Shown: positions 26,190-35,393, counted from the first letter of the stretch. The stretch is 64,000 bases of DNA from Larkinella insperata (GCF_026248825.1 NZ_CP110973.1:5663501-5727500), one strand, 5' to 3'. Numbers and translations: made by a program. Notes: a model not told the origin generated them from the sequence alone.

Positions 26190-29100
26190 ATGGAGAAAAA
26201 TCTACGATTGAGGCTCATTGTGGCCTTATTGCTGACACTTTTTTATCTAAAAACCGGCGATGCTTTTGCGCAGGCTCCTAGGGAGGTAAAAGGGAAAATA
26301 ACCGATGCCCGAACTCAGGAAGGTATTCCGGGCACGAACGTAGTAATTAAAGGGACTACCAAAGGGGTGGTCACCGATGCCGAAGGGGCGTTCACGATCC
26401 AGGCCCAGCCAGCCGATGTGTTGGTTTTTACCTTCATCGGCTACGAAAGTCACGAAGAAACCGTGGGCAACCGTACGGCCCTGAACGTGGAGTTGAAAGC
26501 CAGTGCCTCCAACCTCGACGAAGTGGTGGTGATCGGGTACGGTACGGCTAAAAAGAGCGATCTGACCGGCTCGGTGGTGCGCATCAACGCGGAAACGTTT
26601 AAAAACCAGCCCATGACGCAGCTCACCGACATGCTGACGGGAACCATCGCCGGGTTTCAGTCCAACCAGAGCGCGTCGGCTGCGGGCGGAGGTTCGATGG
26701 AAATCCGGGGGCCCAACTCCCTGAATGCTTCCACCGACCCGCTGATTGTTTTGGATGGTGTGATTTTCAACGGCAGCATCCGGGACATCAACCCGTCGGA
26801 CATTGAAGCGATTGACATTCTGAAAGACGCCAGTTCGGCGGCCGTATACGGCGCCCGGGCCGCTTCCGGGGTGGTGATTGTCACCACCAAAAAAGGCAAA
26901 ACCGGCAAACCCACCATCAACCTGTCGACCAAAATTGGCGTGGCTGGGGTCACCAACAACTACAAACCGTACGACGCGGCCGGTTATCTGAACTTTCGCC
27001 GGGATGTGCTCCAACAGGCCAATCCGACCCTGCCCAGCTTTTATTTTTATGACCCCAACAACCTGCCGTCCGGCGTGACGCTCCAGCAATGGCGGGCGGC
27101 CAGCAACAACCCCCAGGCCGACAACACCAACGAATGGCTAGGCCGTCTGCGCCTGTTTCCGGTTGAAATCGACAACTACCTGGCGGGCAAAACCGTCGAC
27201 TGGTACGGCATGGTCATCAACCCCGGTCTGCGACAGAGCCACGACGTGAGCATCGGCGGAGGAGCCGAGCGCGTCAATTACTACTGGTCGCTGGGTTACG
27301 ACAACAACGAAGGCGTGATTAAAGGGGATAAATTTGCCACCATTCGCAGCCGCCTGAACGTGGATTTCCAGGTAACCAACTGGCTGCACGCGGGCGTCAA
27401 CGCCCAGTTTGCCGACCGCGACGAAAGCACGGTTCCGGCCGATACCATCGGGATGTATCGCAACAGCCCCTACGGTTCGGAGTATGAAACCGATGGCCGG
27501 TTGAAATGGTATCCGCACGACTACGCGGGCGGGGGCGCTCAACACCCCCTCATCAACTACTACGGCCAGGACCGGTTTCGGAAAACAAATAGCCTGTTTG
27601 CGTCGATCTACGCCAAAATCAACCTGCCCTTTGGCATCGATTACAAAGTATCATTCCAGCCGCGTTACGAATTTGCCAAAGACTATAACTTCTGGTCGTC
27701 GCAGACCATTAACGGGGGCGCTACCCGCTCGAACGGCTACGGCACGCGGGAAGAAACGTCTCTCTATGAACGGTTTATCGACAACCTGCTGCACTGGAAC
27801 CAGAAGTTTGGCGCCCATCAGTTTGACGTGACGCTGCTCTACAGCACGGAGCAGAACCGTACGTGGTTTTCGTTCATTACCAACCAGACCTTCGTGCCGA
27901 ATCAGAACCTGGGCTACCACGCCCTGCAATTCGGCTCCAACCCGTCGCTCAACAACAACGACACGCAGATCAACGGCGATGCGGCCATGGGACGGGTCAA
28001 TTACACGCTGATGGACAAATACCTTTTTACGGCTTCGCTCCGGCGCGACGGCTACTCGGCGTTTGGTCAGAAAAACCCGCGGGCCTTTTTCCCGGCTGCG
28101 GCCTTTGGCTGGGTGGTGTCGGACGAAAAGTTTTTCAATGTTCGGGCCATTAACCGGCTGAAACTGCGGCTTTCCTGGGGCGTAAACGGCAACCGGGCCA
28201 TTGGCGCCTACGCGGCTCTGGCGCAACTGCAGTCCAACCTCTACTACAACGGTTCGAACGTGCAGGTCGGCGTATACAACAGTACGTTATCGAATCCAGA
28301 TCTGGTCTGGGAGAAAACCGAGTCGGTCAACGTGGGTTTTGACATGGGTCTGCTCAACAACCGGATCGATGTGAGCGCCGATTATTACAACACCAACACA
28401 ACGGACCTGCTCATGAACCGCCTGCTGCCCGAGCTGACGGGTTTCAGAAGCATCGTCTCCAACCTGGGCCGGCTCGGCAACAAGGGCATCGAACTGACCA
28501 TCAACACCGTCAATGTCAACCAGCGGAACCTGAACTGGAAGTCGAACCTGGTCTTTTCACTGAACCGCAACAAGATCAAAAATCTCTTTGGCGACTACCG
28601 GGAAGTGGAGGTAAACGGCCAGACCGTCCGGCAGGAGCTGCCGGATTATACCAACCAGTGGTTTCCCGGCCAGGCCGTAGACCGCGTCTGGAACTACGAC
28701 GTGACGGGCATCTGGCAAACCACGGAAGCCGCCGAAGCCGCCAAGTACCGGATGGTGCCCGGCGATTTTAAAGCCACCGACCTGGACAACAACGGCGTTT
28801 ACGAAGCCCTGAAAGACAAAACGTTCATCGGCTACACCCAGCCCCGCTACCGGCTCGGTCTGCGCAACGATCTGACGTTTTTCCGGAACTTCACGGCTTC
28901 GGTTTTCGTGCGCGCCGACCTGGGCCACATGGGACCTTTCATGGATGCCCTGCACAACAGTTCGGAAACCTACGACCGCCGAAGCTCCTACGCCCTGCCC
29001 TACTGGACGCCCGAAAATCAGAACAACGAGTGGGCCCGCCCGATGGTCAATTACAACGCCTACGGGGGTGGTATCATGATCTACAAATCCCGTTCGTTTG

Positions 29101-29294
29101 TGCGCGTTCAGGATGTGTCGCTGGCCTACAACCTGCCGCCCGCCCTGTCGAAGCGCCTGAAACTGAACAACGCCCGCGCGTTTGTTTCGGCCCGCAACCT
29201 GCTCACGTTCAGCAAATGGCCCGGCTGGGATCCCGAATCGGGCTTTGCGCCGATGCCCCGCATCACCACGGTCGGTATCGATTTCTCCCTGTAA
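26190..29294 (+). CDS. SusC/RagA-family TonB-linked outer-membrane transporter
   Basis: A 1034-residue protein, the usual SusC length. It has a signal peptide, then a CarboxypepD_reg-like domain (REVKGKITDARTQEGIPGTN to VFTFIGYESHEE), the conserved linker LDEVVVIGYGTAKKSDLTGS, a plug domain (IEIRGPNSL-like segment, DPLIVLDGV, SGVVIVTTKKGK) and a large beta-barrel ending GIDFSL. With the SusD-like lipoprotein 30 bp downstream it should form the lidded importer for an oligosaccharide or glycoconjugate. It stands behind operator 2, so LacI control is likely. The ligand cannot be told from sequence; locus content suggests an amino-sugar-containing compound. Confidence 0.95.
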   Translation: MEKNLRLRLIVALLLTLFYLKTGDAFAQAPREVKGKITDARTQEGIPGTNVVIKGTTKGVVTDAEGAFTIQAQPADVLVFTFIGYESHEETVGNRTALNVELKASASNLDEVVVIGYGTAKKSDLTGSVVRINAETFKNQPMTQLTDMLTGTIAGFQSNQSASAAGGGSMEIRGPNSLNASTDPLIVLDGVIFNGSIRDINPSDIEAIDILKDASSAAVYGARAASGVVIVTTKKGKTGKPTINLSTKIGVAGVTNNYKPYDAAGYLNFRRDVLQQANPTLPSFYFYDPNNLPSGVTLQQWRAASNNPQADNTNEWLGRLRLFPVEIDNYLAGKTVDWYGMVINPGLRQSHDVSIGGGAERVNYYWSLGYDNNEGVIKGDKFATIRSRLNVDFQVTNWLHAGVNAQFADRDESTVPADTIGMYRNSPYGSEYETDGRLKWYPHDYAGGGAQHPLINYYGQDRFRKTNSLFASIYAKINLPFGIDYKVSFQPRYEFAKDYNFWSSQTINGGATRSNGYGTREETSLYERFIDNLLHWNQKFGAHQFDVTLLYSTEQNRTWFSFITNQTFVPNQNLGYHALQFGSNPSLNNNDTQINGDAAMGRVNYTLMDKYLFTASLRRDGYSAFGQKNPRAFFPAAAFGWVVSDEKFFNVRAINRLKLRLSWGVNGNRAIGAYAALAQLQSNLYYNGSNVQVGVYNSTLSNPDLVWEKTESVNVGFDMGLLNNRIDVSADYYNTNTTDLLMNRLLPELTGFRSIVSNLGRLGNKGIELTINTVNVNQRNLNWKSNLVFSLNRNKIKNLFGDYREVEVNGQTVRQELPDYTNQWFPGQAVDRVWNYDVTGIWQTTEAAEAAKYRMVPGDFKATDLDNNGVYEALKDKTFIGYTQPRYRLGLRNDLTFFRNFTASVFVRADLGHMGPFMDALHNSSETYDRRSSYALPYWTPENQNNEWARPMVNYNAYGGGIMIYKSRSFVRVQDVSLAYNLPPALSKRLKLNNARAFVSARNLLTFSKWPGWDPESGFAPMPRITTVGIDFSL

Positions 29295-29324
29295 GCTCTC
29301 ACGAAAACGGATAAGAAGAAAACA

Positions 29325-31079
29325 ATGAAACGGATTATCACCCTATGTTCGGCGTTGTTCGTGCTGCTGTCGCTTTCCTCCTGTAAGGAAGAATGGCTGA
29401 AGCCCAAGCCGCTTTCGTTTTTCGCGCCCGAAAACGTGTACGTTGACAAAGCCGGATTTGAGTCACTGCTGATTACGATGCGGAAAGACCTGAAAAGTGA
29501 AAACACGGGTCCCATCAACTTTCTGATCAATGAATTTGCCGCATCGGACCTGGCCGTGGCCAGCGTGCAGCTCGACTTTTACAAACTGACGCCGAACACC
29601 GACCGGTATTACAAGTACCTGGCCATGTTTACCTCGGCCTACGCGTCGATCAAAAACGCGAACGTGCTGATTTCCCGCATCGACGACATTACGTGGAGCA
29701 ACCCGGAGGAGCGCAACGCCATCCTGTCCGAAGCCCTCTGGCACCGCGCCTACTGGTATTACCGGCTGGTGAACTCGTACGGCGACGTGCCCTTTATCAG
29801 CCAGGAACTCACCGGGGCCAAACTCGACTTTGCCACCCACAGCCGCTGGGCGATTCTCAAAAAGATTCAGACCGACCTGGAATTTGCCGTTCAGAACCTG
29901 CCCGTCAAAGCCAGCCCCGGCGTGATTTCGAAGGGCGCGGGCGATCATTTGCTGGCAAAAGTGTATCTGGCCAATCTGGAATTTGACAAAGCCATCGAAG
30001 CCTCCAGCCGCGTCATCAACGGCCCGTACGCCCTGATGAAAAGCCGGTTTGGCGTGTCGGCGGGTGATGCAAAACGGGATTTGATGTGGGATTTGCACCG
30101 CCCCAAAAACTTTAACCTGGCAACCAACACCGAAACCATCCTGGCGATTGTCGACCGGTTTGAAGCGCCACCGGGGGCGCGCTCGCAGGGCTTGTACACC
30201 ATGCGGCATTACAACTGCGCCTGGTGGAACACCATCGTGCGCGACAGCCAGGGCAAGGCCGGCATGGTCGCCAGCGGTCCGATGTACGATTCGCTGGGGC
30301 GCGGCAACGGCAACGTGCGGCTGGATGCGTTCTACCAGTATTCGCTCTGGAACTACAAAAACACCAACTGGCGCAACACGCCCGACCTGCGCCGGAGCAA
30401 CAACAACTGGGTGGACCTGCACGAAATCAAGTACAACAACCCGGCCTCGGTCGATTACGGCAAACCGATCAACGTTTCGTACCTGGCCGCCCCCGCCGAC
30501 ACCTTCTACGCGTTTTACGCCATGCCGCATTACATCGTGTACGTGCCGCAGGACGACGCGCTGGCCATTCCAATGGGCGGCAACGGCGACTGGTACGTGT
30601 ACCGACTGGCCGAAACCTACCTGATCCGGGCCGAAGCCCAGTACTGGAAGGGTAACCTGGCCGCAGCCGCTGAGGATTTGAATGTGGTTCGCGAGCGGGC
30701 CAAAGCTTTACCCATTACGGCAAGTGAGGTAACGGTCGACTTCATTTTCGACGAACGCGCCCGGGAACTGTTCGCCGAAGAACCCCGGCACTCCGAACTC
30801 GTGCGGGCGTCGTACATCCTGGCGAAACAAAACAAGTCGGGGTACTCACTGGACAATTTCAGTCAGAAAAACTATTACTACGACCGCGTCCGGAAGCTCA
30901 ACAACTTCTACGACCGGAAGGTCCAGTACATCGGCAACACGGCCGACATCGCGCCCTTCCACGTGTTGTGGCCCATTCCGTCGAGCGTCATCACCGCCAA
31001 CACGCTGGGGATCATCAACCAGAACAAGGGCTACGACGGAGCCGAGCGGAACGTTCCTCCGCTGGAAACCATCGAATAA
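29325..31079 (+). CDS. SusD/RagB-family outer-membrane lipoprotein
   Basis: A 584-residue protein with lipobox LSSC, the lipidated cysteine at residue 20 (MKRIITLCSALFVLLSLSSC). SusD hallmarks are present: helical TPR-like parts (EALWHRAYWYYRLVNSYGDVPFI), YLIRAEAQYWKGNLAAAAEDLNVVRERA near the C-terminus, and FDERARELFAEEPRHSELVR. It lies 30 bp after susC and is surely cotranscribed with it. It would cap the transporter and bind its substrate at the cell surface. Confidence 0.95.
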   Translation: MKRIITLCSALFVLLSLSSCKEEWLKPKPLSFFAPENVYVDKAGFESLLITMRKDLKSENTGPINFLINEFAASDLAVASVQLDFYKLTPNTDRYYKYLAMFTSAYASIKNANVLISRIDDITWSNPEERNAILSEALWHRAYWYYRLVNSYGDVPFISQELTGAKLDFATHSRWAILKKIQTDLEFAVQNLPVKASPGVISKGAGDHLLAKVYLANLEFDKAIEASSRVINGPYALMKSRFGVSAGDAKRDLMWDLHRPKNFNLATNTETILAIVDRFEAPPGARSQGLYTMRHYNCAWWNTIVRDSQGKAGMVASGPMYDSLGRGNGNVRLDAFYQYSLWNYKNTNWRNTPDLRRSNNNWVDLHEIKYNNPASVDYGKPINVSYLAAPADTFYAFYAMPHYIVYVPQDDALAIPMGGNGDWYVYRLAETYLIRAEAQYWKGNLAAAAEDLNVVRERAKALPITASEVTVDFIFDERARELFAEEPRHSELVRASYILAKQNKSGYSLDNFSQKNYYYDRVRKLNNFYDRKVQYIGNTADIAPFHVLWPIPSSVITANTLGIINQNKGYDGAERNVPPLETIE

Positions 31080-31095
31080 TGACCGGGAAGAGTAA

Positions 31096-31160
31096 CCCGA
31101 CTCCGGTTTGATGCTTTAGGTTATGGGTACGCACCCGGCCAGTCGTCAAGCGGAGTCGGG
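31096..31160. promoter_or_regulatory. Operator 3 (GGGTACGCACCC) inside a larger inverted repeat
   Basis: The near-palindrome GGGTACGCACCC (31125-31136) differs from operators 1 and 2 at one position and lies 62 bp before the ATG of the 31199 gene. It is enclosed by the inverted repeat CCCGACTCCG (31096-31105) and CGGAGTCGGG (31151-31160), a perfect 10-bp pairing around a 45-nt loop. The outer repeat may act as terminator or attenuator after susD. Confidence 0.6.
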
Positions 31161-31198
31161 CAGATTGATCAACTCGTTAGGCTTTAAACCGTAAGCGC

Positions 31199-32614
31199 AT
31201 GAAAAAGAACGTTTCAAGACGTGAGTTCATCAGACGGAATTCATTGACCGGACTGGGCGCCGTGCTGACGCCCGCGCTGCTGGCTTCCGGAATCGACCAT
31301 CCGGCGGCTGCCGGGCTGCCTTCCACCCCCACAGTGCTGCCCAGTTCGTCGGGTCAAGCCGCGCTGCTGGGCGGTAATCCCATCCGGACGAAAGCGTGGC
31401 CGACCTGGCCAATCTGGAAGCCTGAAACCGATGAGCAGCAATTGCTGGAAGTGATCCGAAGCGGGGTCTGGTCGCGGGCAAAGGTGGCCACGGAATTTGA
31501 GCAGAAATGGGCGCAAGCCCTGGGTGCCAAACGGAGCTTGCTGGTGGTCAACGGCACCAACGCCCTGATCATCGCCCTGAACCAGTTGAACGTCCGGGCC
31601 GGCGATGAAGTCATCGTGCCCCCGTACACCTTCATTGCCACGGTATCGGCGGTGCTGGCCACGGGTGCCATGCCGGTTTTTGTGGACGTCGACCCCGAAA
31701 CGTTTCAGATCGATCCGGCCAAAATTGAAGCCAAAATCACCCCCCGCACCAAAGCCATCATTCCGGTTCACATCCTGGGCCTGCCCGCCGACATGACCCG
31801 GATTATGCCGATTGCCAAAAAACACAACCTGGTGGTGATTGAAGACGCCTGTCAGGCCCACCTGGCCGAAATCAATCACCAGAAAGTGGGCACCATCGGC
31901 AACGCCGGATGCTTCAGCTTTCAGAATTCGAAGAACCTCGCCATCGGTGAAGGCGGGGCCGTGGTCAGCAACGACGACGGCTTCATGGACCGTTGTTTCT
32001 CCTACCAGAACTACGGAAATCCGTACGGCACGGCGGTCGGGTCGGTCAGTACCGGCAGTGTTATGCAGGGCACCAAACTCCGCACCACCGAGTATCAGGC
32101 CGCCATCGGTCTGGCCCTGTTGAAACGGCTCGACGGCGAAACCACGACACGCAACGAAAACGCGGCTTACCTGAAAGCGAAAATCAAGGATATTCCGGGC
32201 ATTGTTCCCTACAAGCTCTACGACAACGTGACGCGGGCGGCTTTTCACCTGTTTCCGTTCCGCTACCAGAAAGAGGGATTCAAGGGACTGCCCAGAGCCA
32301 GTTTCCTGAAGGCGTTGCAGGCCGAAGGCATTCCGTGTTCGAGCGGATACGCCACGCTAAACAACCAGCAGTACCTCAACGACGCGTTTCAGTCCAAGAA
32401 TTTCCGAAAAACCTATCCGAAGGAAATGCTCGATTTCAAGCAGTACGTCGCCCGGAATCATTGCCCGCAGAACGACAACCTGTGCAACGAGGAAGCCGTC
32501 TGGTTTACGCAGAATATGCTGCTCGGCCCCCGGTCGGACATGGACGAAATTGCCGCAGCCATCGAAAAAGTCCATAAAAACGCGGATCAACTGGTTAAGT
32601 TGAATCAAAAATGA
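31199..32614 (+). CDS. DegT/DnrJ/EryC1/StrS-family aminotransferase homologue with Tat leader
   Basis: A 471-residue protein with a strong twin-arginine motif SRREFIRRN at residues 6-14 and an Ala-rich leader to about residue 40. The body is a full sugar-aminotransferase fold: NGTNALIIAL, PPYTFIATVSAV, EDACQAH (aspartate 216 for the PLP ring) and the Schiff-base lysine at 245 in QNSKNLAIGEGGAVVSND. All PLP residues that can be recognised are present, so it is likely active. Known relatives act on nucleotide-linked keto sugars in the cytosol; an exported form is unusual and hints at work on the imported sugar itself. The stop overlaps the next ATG by 4 bp. Confidence 0.88.
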   Translation: MKKNVSRREFIRRNSLTGLGAVLTPALLASGIDHPAAAGLPSTPTVLPSSSGQAALLGGNPIRTKAWPTWPIWKPETDEQQLLEVIRSGVWSRAKVATEFEQKWAQALGAKRSLLVVNGTNALIIALNQLNVRAGDEVIVPPYTFIATVSAVLATGAMPVFVDVDPETFQIDPAKIEAKITPRTKAIIPVHILGLPADMTRIMPIAKKHNLVVIEDACQAHLAEINHQKVGTIGNAGCFSFQNSKNLAIGEGGAVVSNDDGFMDRCFSYQNYGNPYGTAVGSVSTGSVMQGTKLRTTEYQAAIGLALLKRLDGETTTRNENAAYLKAKIKDIPGIVPYKLYDNVTRAAFHLFPFRYQKEGFKGLPRASFLKALQAEGIPCSSGYATLNNQQYLNDAFQSKNFRKTYPKEMLDFKQYVARNHCPQNDNLCNEEAVWFTQNMLLGPRSDMDEIAAAIEKVHKNADQLVKLNQK

Positions 32615-33987
32615 AACAAACGTGGCCCTATTTACTGGTGGTCGGCTTCCTGCTGATCTTCGTCGCCAAAGCGGGCGGAAAGCCGCCGGGGTTGGCGACG
32701 GGCTGGAAAGCCGGAGTTGCCCGAACCGTCATCACCCCCAAACCCGGCCTGTGGATGGCCGGGTTTGCCGTCCGCAACCGCCCGGCCGACGGCACGCTGC
32801 ACGACCTCTGGGCCAAGGCGCTGGTGCTGGAAGACGAAAGTGGAAAGCAGGCTGTGCTCGTCACGACGGATTTGCTGGGCTTTCCCCAGAAACTTTCGGA
32901 ACGCATCCGGACGCAATTGACAGCGAAATACAAGTTGTCAAAGGCGCAGATTATTCTCAACGGGTCGCATACGCACTCGGGGCCGGTCCTGCAGGATGCG
33001 CTGACGGACATATACCCTTTTGAATCCGATCAGGTCGCTAAAATCGCGCAGTATTCCGCCACGCTGGAAACCCAGATCGTCGAACTGGTCGGCAACGCCC
33101 TGAAAAACCGGGAAGCCGTCACGCTGCACGCGCAGAACGGCGTCACCCGGTTTCAGGTCAACCGGCGCAACAACAACGCGGCCGTGCTCCACCGCCTGCC
33201 AGAACTCCGGGGTCCGAACGAATACGCCGTGCCGGTGCTCAAGGTGCTGAACGCGAAAGGCGACCTCAAAGCCGTAACCTTCGGGTACGCCTGCCACCCA
33301 ACGGTATTGGATAGTTACCAGTGGTCGGGCGATTACGCTGGGTTTGCCCAACTCGAACTGGAAAAAGCCCATCCGGGCGTGACGGCCCTGTTTTTTCAGG
33401 GCGCCGGGGCCGACCAGAACGCCCTGCCTCGGCACACAGTGCCGCTGGCGCAGCAGTACGGGCGCGAACTGGCCGCTGCGGTTGAACGGGTGCTGGCCGA
33501 ACCCATGCGCAACCTGTCGGCCCGGCTGACAACCGCCTATTCCGAAGTTGACCTTACTTTTGCCAAGTCGCCCACGGAAGCCGATTTACAAGCCATTACG
33601 AAATCCGACGTACCGTATCAGAAACGGTATGCCGAACGGATGCTGGCCCAACTCAAACGGGGTGAACCGTTTCCCAAATCCTACGCCTACCCGGTGCAGG
33701 TCTGGCAACTAGGCGAGCAGCCGTTGATTAGCCTGGGGGGCGAAGTGGTGATTGAATACGCCATCAAACTGAAACAGATTTTCGGCCCGGATACGTTTGT
33801 GGCGGCTTATTCCAACGATGTGATGGGCTACATTCCGTCGACCACGGTGTTGCGGGAGGGCGGCTACGAAGGCGATTCGTCGCAGATGGTATACGGTTTG
33901 CCGAGCGTCTGGTCGTCCACCATCGAAGCCACCATTTTGGCTGAAGTCATTAAAGTTGCCCGGCAGGCCGGACTGCCAACACCCTGA
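32611..33987 (+). CDS. Neutral/alkaline ceramidase-like exported hydrolase homologue
   Basis: A 458-residue protein with an N-terminal hydrophobic signal (YLLVVGFLLIFVAKAGG). Zinc-site features of neutral ceramidases are seen: SHTHSGP with histidines 120 and 122, CHP with histidine 229, then GGEVVIEY and AYSNDVMGYIPS, which carry plausible Glu and Tyr ligands. The segment that bears the nucleophilic serine in the Pseudomonas enzyme appears here as FFQGAGADQN (about 261-270), with glycine at the serine position. It is also much shorter than true ceramidases. It may cleave an amide, for example an N-acyl group of an amino sugar, but that is inference. Translationally coupled to the aminotransferase gene. 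Confidence 0.8.
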   Translation: MKQTWPYLLVVGFLLIFVAKAGGKPPGLATGWKAGVARTVITPKPGLWMAGFAVRNRPADGTLHDLWAKALVLEDESGKQAVLVTTDLLGFPQKLSERIRTQLTAKYKLSKAQIILNGSHTHSGPVLQDALTDIYPFESDQVAKIAQYSATLETQIVELVGNALKNREAVTLHAQNGVTRFQVNRRNNNAAVLHRLPELRGPNEYAVPVLKVLNAKGDLKAVTFGYACHPTVLDSYQWSGDYAGFAQLELEKAHPGVTALFFQGAGADQNALPRHTVPLAQQYGRELAAAVERVLAEPMRNLSARLTTAYSEVDLTFAKSPTEADLQAITKSDVPYQKRYAERMLAQLKRGEPFPKSYAYPVQVWQLGEQPLISLGGEVVIEYAIKLKQIFGPDTFVAAYSNDVMGYIPSTTVLREGGYEGDSSQMVYGLPSVWSSTIEATILAEVIKVARQAGLPTP

Positions 33988-34004
33988 CCCAATTGATCAT
34001 TGCC

Positions 34005-35333
34005 ATGAACGGAGTAACGCTACACACCACCGCTGACCCAACAACCGCCGTTACCGAAAGCCGCTTTCTGAAAGGAAAACCGTATTTCTCCGGTTTTGAA
34101 TTAGCGCACGATACCTACAACGCGATTTCGGCCGCCAGCGACGGCAAAATTTATTACGTCCTCTCGTCGGAATCCTACGAAGTGGGCGGCCAGCTATATG
34201 CCTACGATCCGCAGACGGATACCATTCAGTTTATTGCGGACCTGACCGACGTGTGCGGGGAGAAGGGCAAAAAATCCATTCCGCAGGGTAAGAGCCACGT
34301 CCGGTTTTATGAACACAACGGCAAGCTCTACTTTGCCACGCACGTGGGCGTGTACGAGATGATCGACGGCATGGAGCGCCTGCCCCAAAACGCCCCGGAA
34401 GGCTACGGCCTCTACCCCGGCGGTCACCTGCTGTCGTACGACCTGATCAGCGGACAATTTGAAGACCTGGCCCTGGCCCCCGACGGCGAGGGCGTGCTCA
34501 CGATGACCATCGACCGCGAGCGGGGCCACCTCTACGCACTTACCTGGCCGCTGGGCTACCTGCTGCACTACGATCTGAACACGGGTCAGCTCGTGAACGC
34601 GGGCCTGACTTGCGGACGCGGGGAAGCGGGCACAGTGGGTGACGACTACCGGGTGATCTGCCGTTCGATGTTCGTAGACCCGGGCAGCGGTTCGCTGTAC
34701 CTGTCCACGGCGGAAGGCGACGTACTCACGTATGGACCAGACACCGCCACCTTAAGCAAGCTGGAGGGCGTGGATTTGCGGCTGGATTATTTCGGAAAAT
34801 ACGACCCGACCCGGCCCGGCAGTATGGGCTACAACTGGCGGAAAATTTTCTGGTATGCCCCCGAAGCCGTGGCCTACGGGGTGCACGGCAATTCGGGGTA
34901 TCTGTTCCGTTTTGACCCGCGCACGCCCAACATTGAACTGGTGGAGCGGATTGCCTCCGAGCCATCGAAGCGAAGCGGTATGTTTGATCAGTTCAGCTAC
35001 GGCTACCTCGGGTTTCAACCGGGGCCGGATGGCGAAACCATCTATTACCTGACCGGTGGCCCGATTTACATCGACGGAAAACGGCTGAAAGGCGCCGACC
35101 AGATTGCCAAGGGAGCCGCCAAAGGACTCGAAAACCTGCACCTGATTACGTTTCACATTCCGTCAGGGACGTACTGCGACCACGGCCCGATTTTCTACGC
35201 CGACGGTTCGCGCCCGACCTACGTTAATTCCATCGCCATCGGCTCCGACGGCACGGTGTACACGCTGGCCCGGTTCGAACACCAGGGGAAAGAAATTCAG
35301 GATTTAGTAAAAATTCCGGCTCCTTTCGCCTAA
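34005..35333 (+). CDS. Cytosolic beta-propeller-like protein of unknown function
   Basis: A 442-residue protein from the ATG at 34005. There is no signal peptide. Repeated blade-like segments occur, such as AASDGKIYYVLSSESYEVGG, LYAYDPQTDTIQF, GKLYFATHVGVYEM, GHLYALTWPLGYLLHYDLNT and DGTVYTLARFEHQG, roughly every 50 residues, as in seven-bladed propellers. Conserved-looking polar clusters (GLYPGGHLLSYD, KSHVRFYEHNGK) could form a ligand site. Lying 17 bp after the ceramidase-like gene inside the operon, it may be a lyase, epimerase or sugar sensor, but no family is recognised. Confidence 0.75.
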   Translation: MNGVTLHTTADPTTAVTESRFLKGKPYFSGFELAHDTYNAISAASDGKIYYVLSSESYEVGGQLYAYDPQTDTIQFIADLTDVCGEKGKKSIPQGKSHVRFYEHNGKLYFATHVGVYEMIDGMERLPQNAPEGYGLYPGGHLLSYDLISGQFEDLALAPDGEGVLTMTIDRERGHLYALTWPLGYLLHYDLNTGQLVNAGLTCGRGEAGTVGDDYRVICRSMFVDPGSGSLYLSTAEGDVLTYGPDTATLSKLEGVDLRLDYFGKYDPTRPGSMGYNWRKIFWYAPEAVAYGVHGNSGYLFRFDPRTPNIELVERIASEPSKRSGMFDQFSYGYLGFQPGPDGETIYYLTGGPIYIDGKRLKGADQIAKGAAKGLENLHLITFHIPSGTYCDHGPIFYADGSRPTYVNSIAIGSDGTVYTLARFEHQGKEIQDLVKIPAPFA

Positions 35334-35393
35334 TTTATCAATTGAGGGTTCGAAACCCTCTCCTATTAGAACGCTTTTATTTCCTGATAAACA

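Noticed and set aside
35344..35375. Possible tRNA gene at the T-arm-like hairpin
   Set aside because: The bases where the D-arm and anticodon arm should lie are the end of the 34005 coding gene, so no whole tRNA is present.
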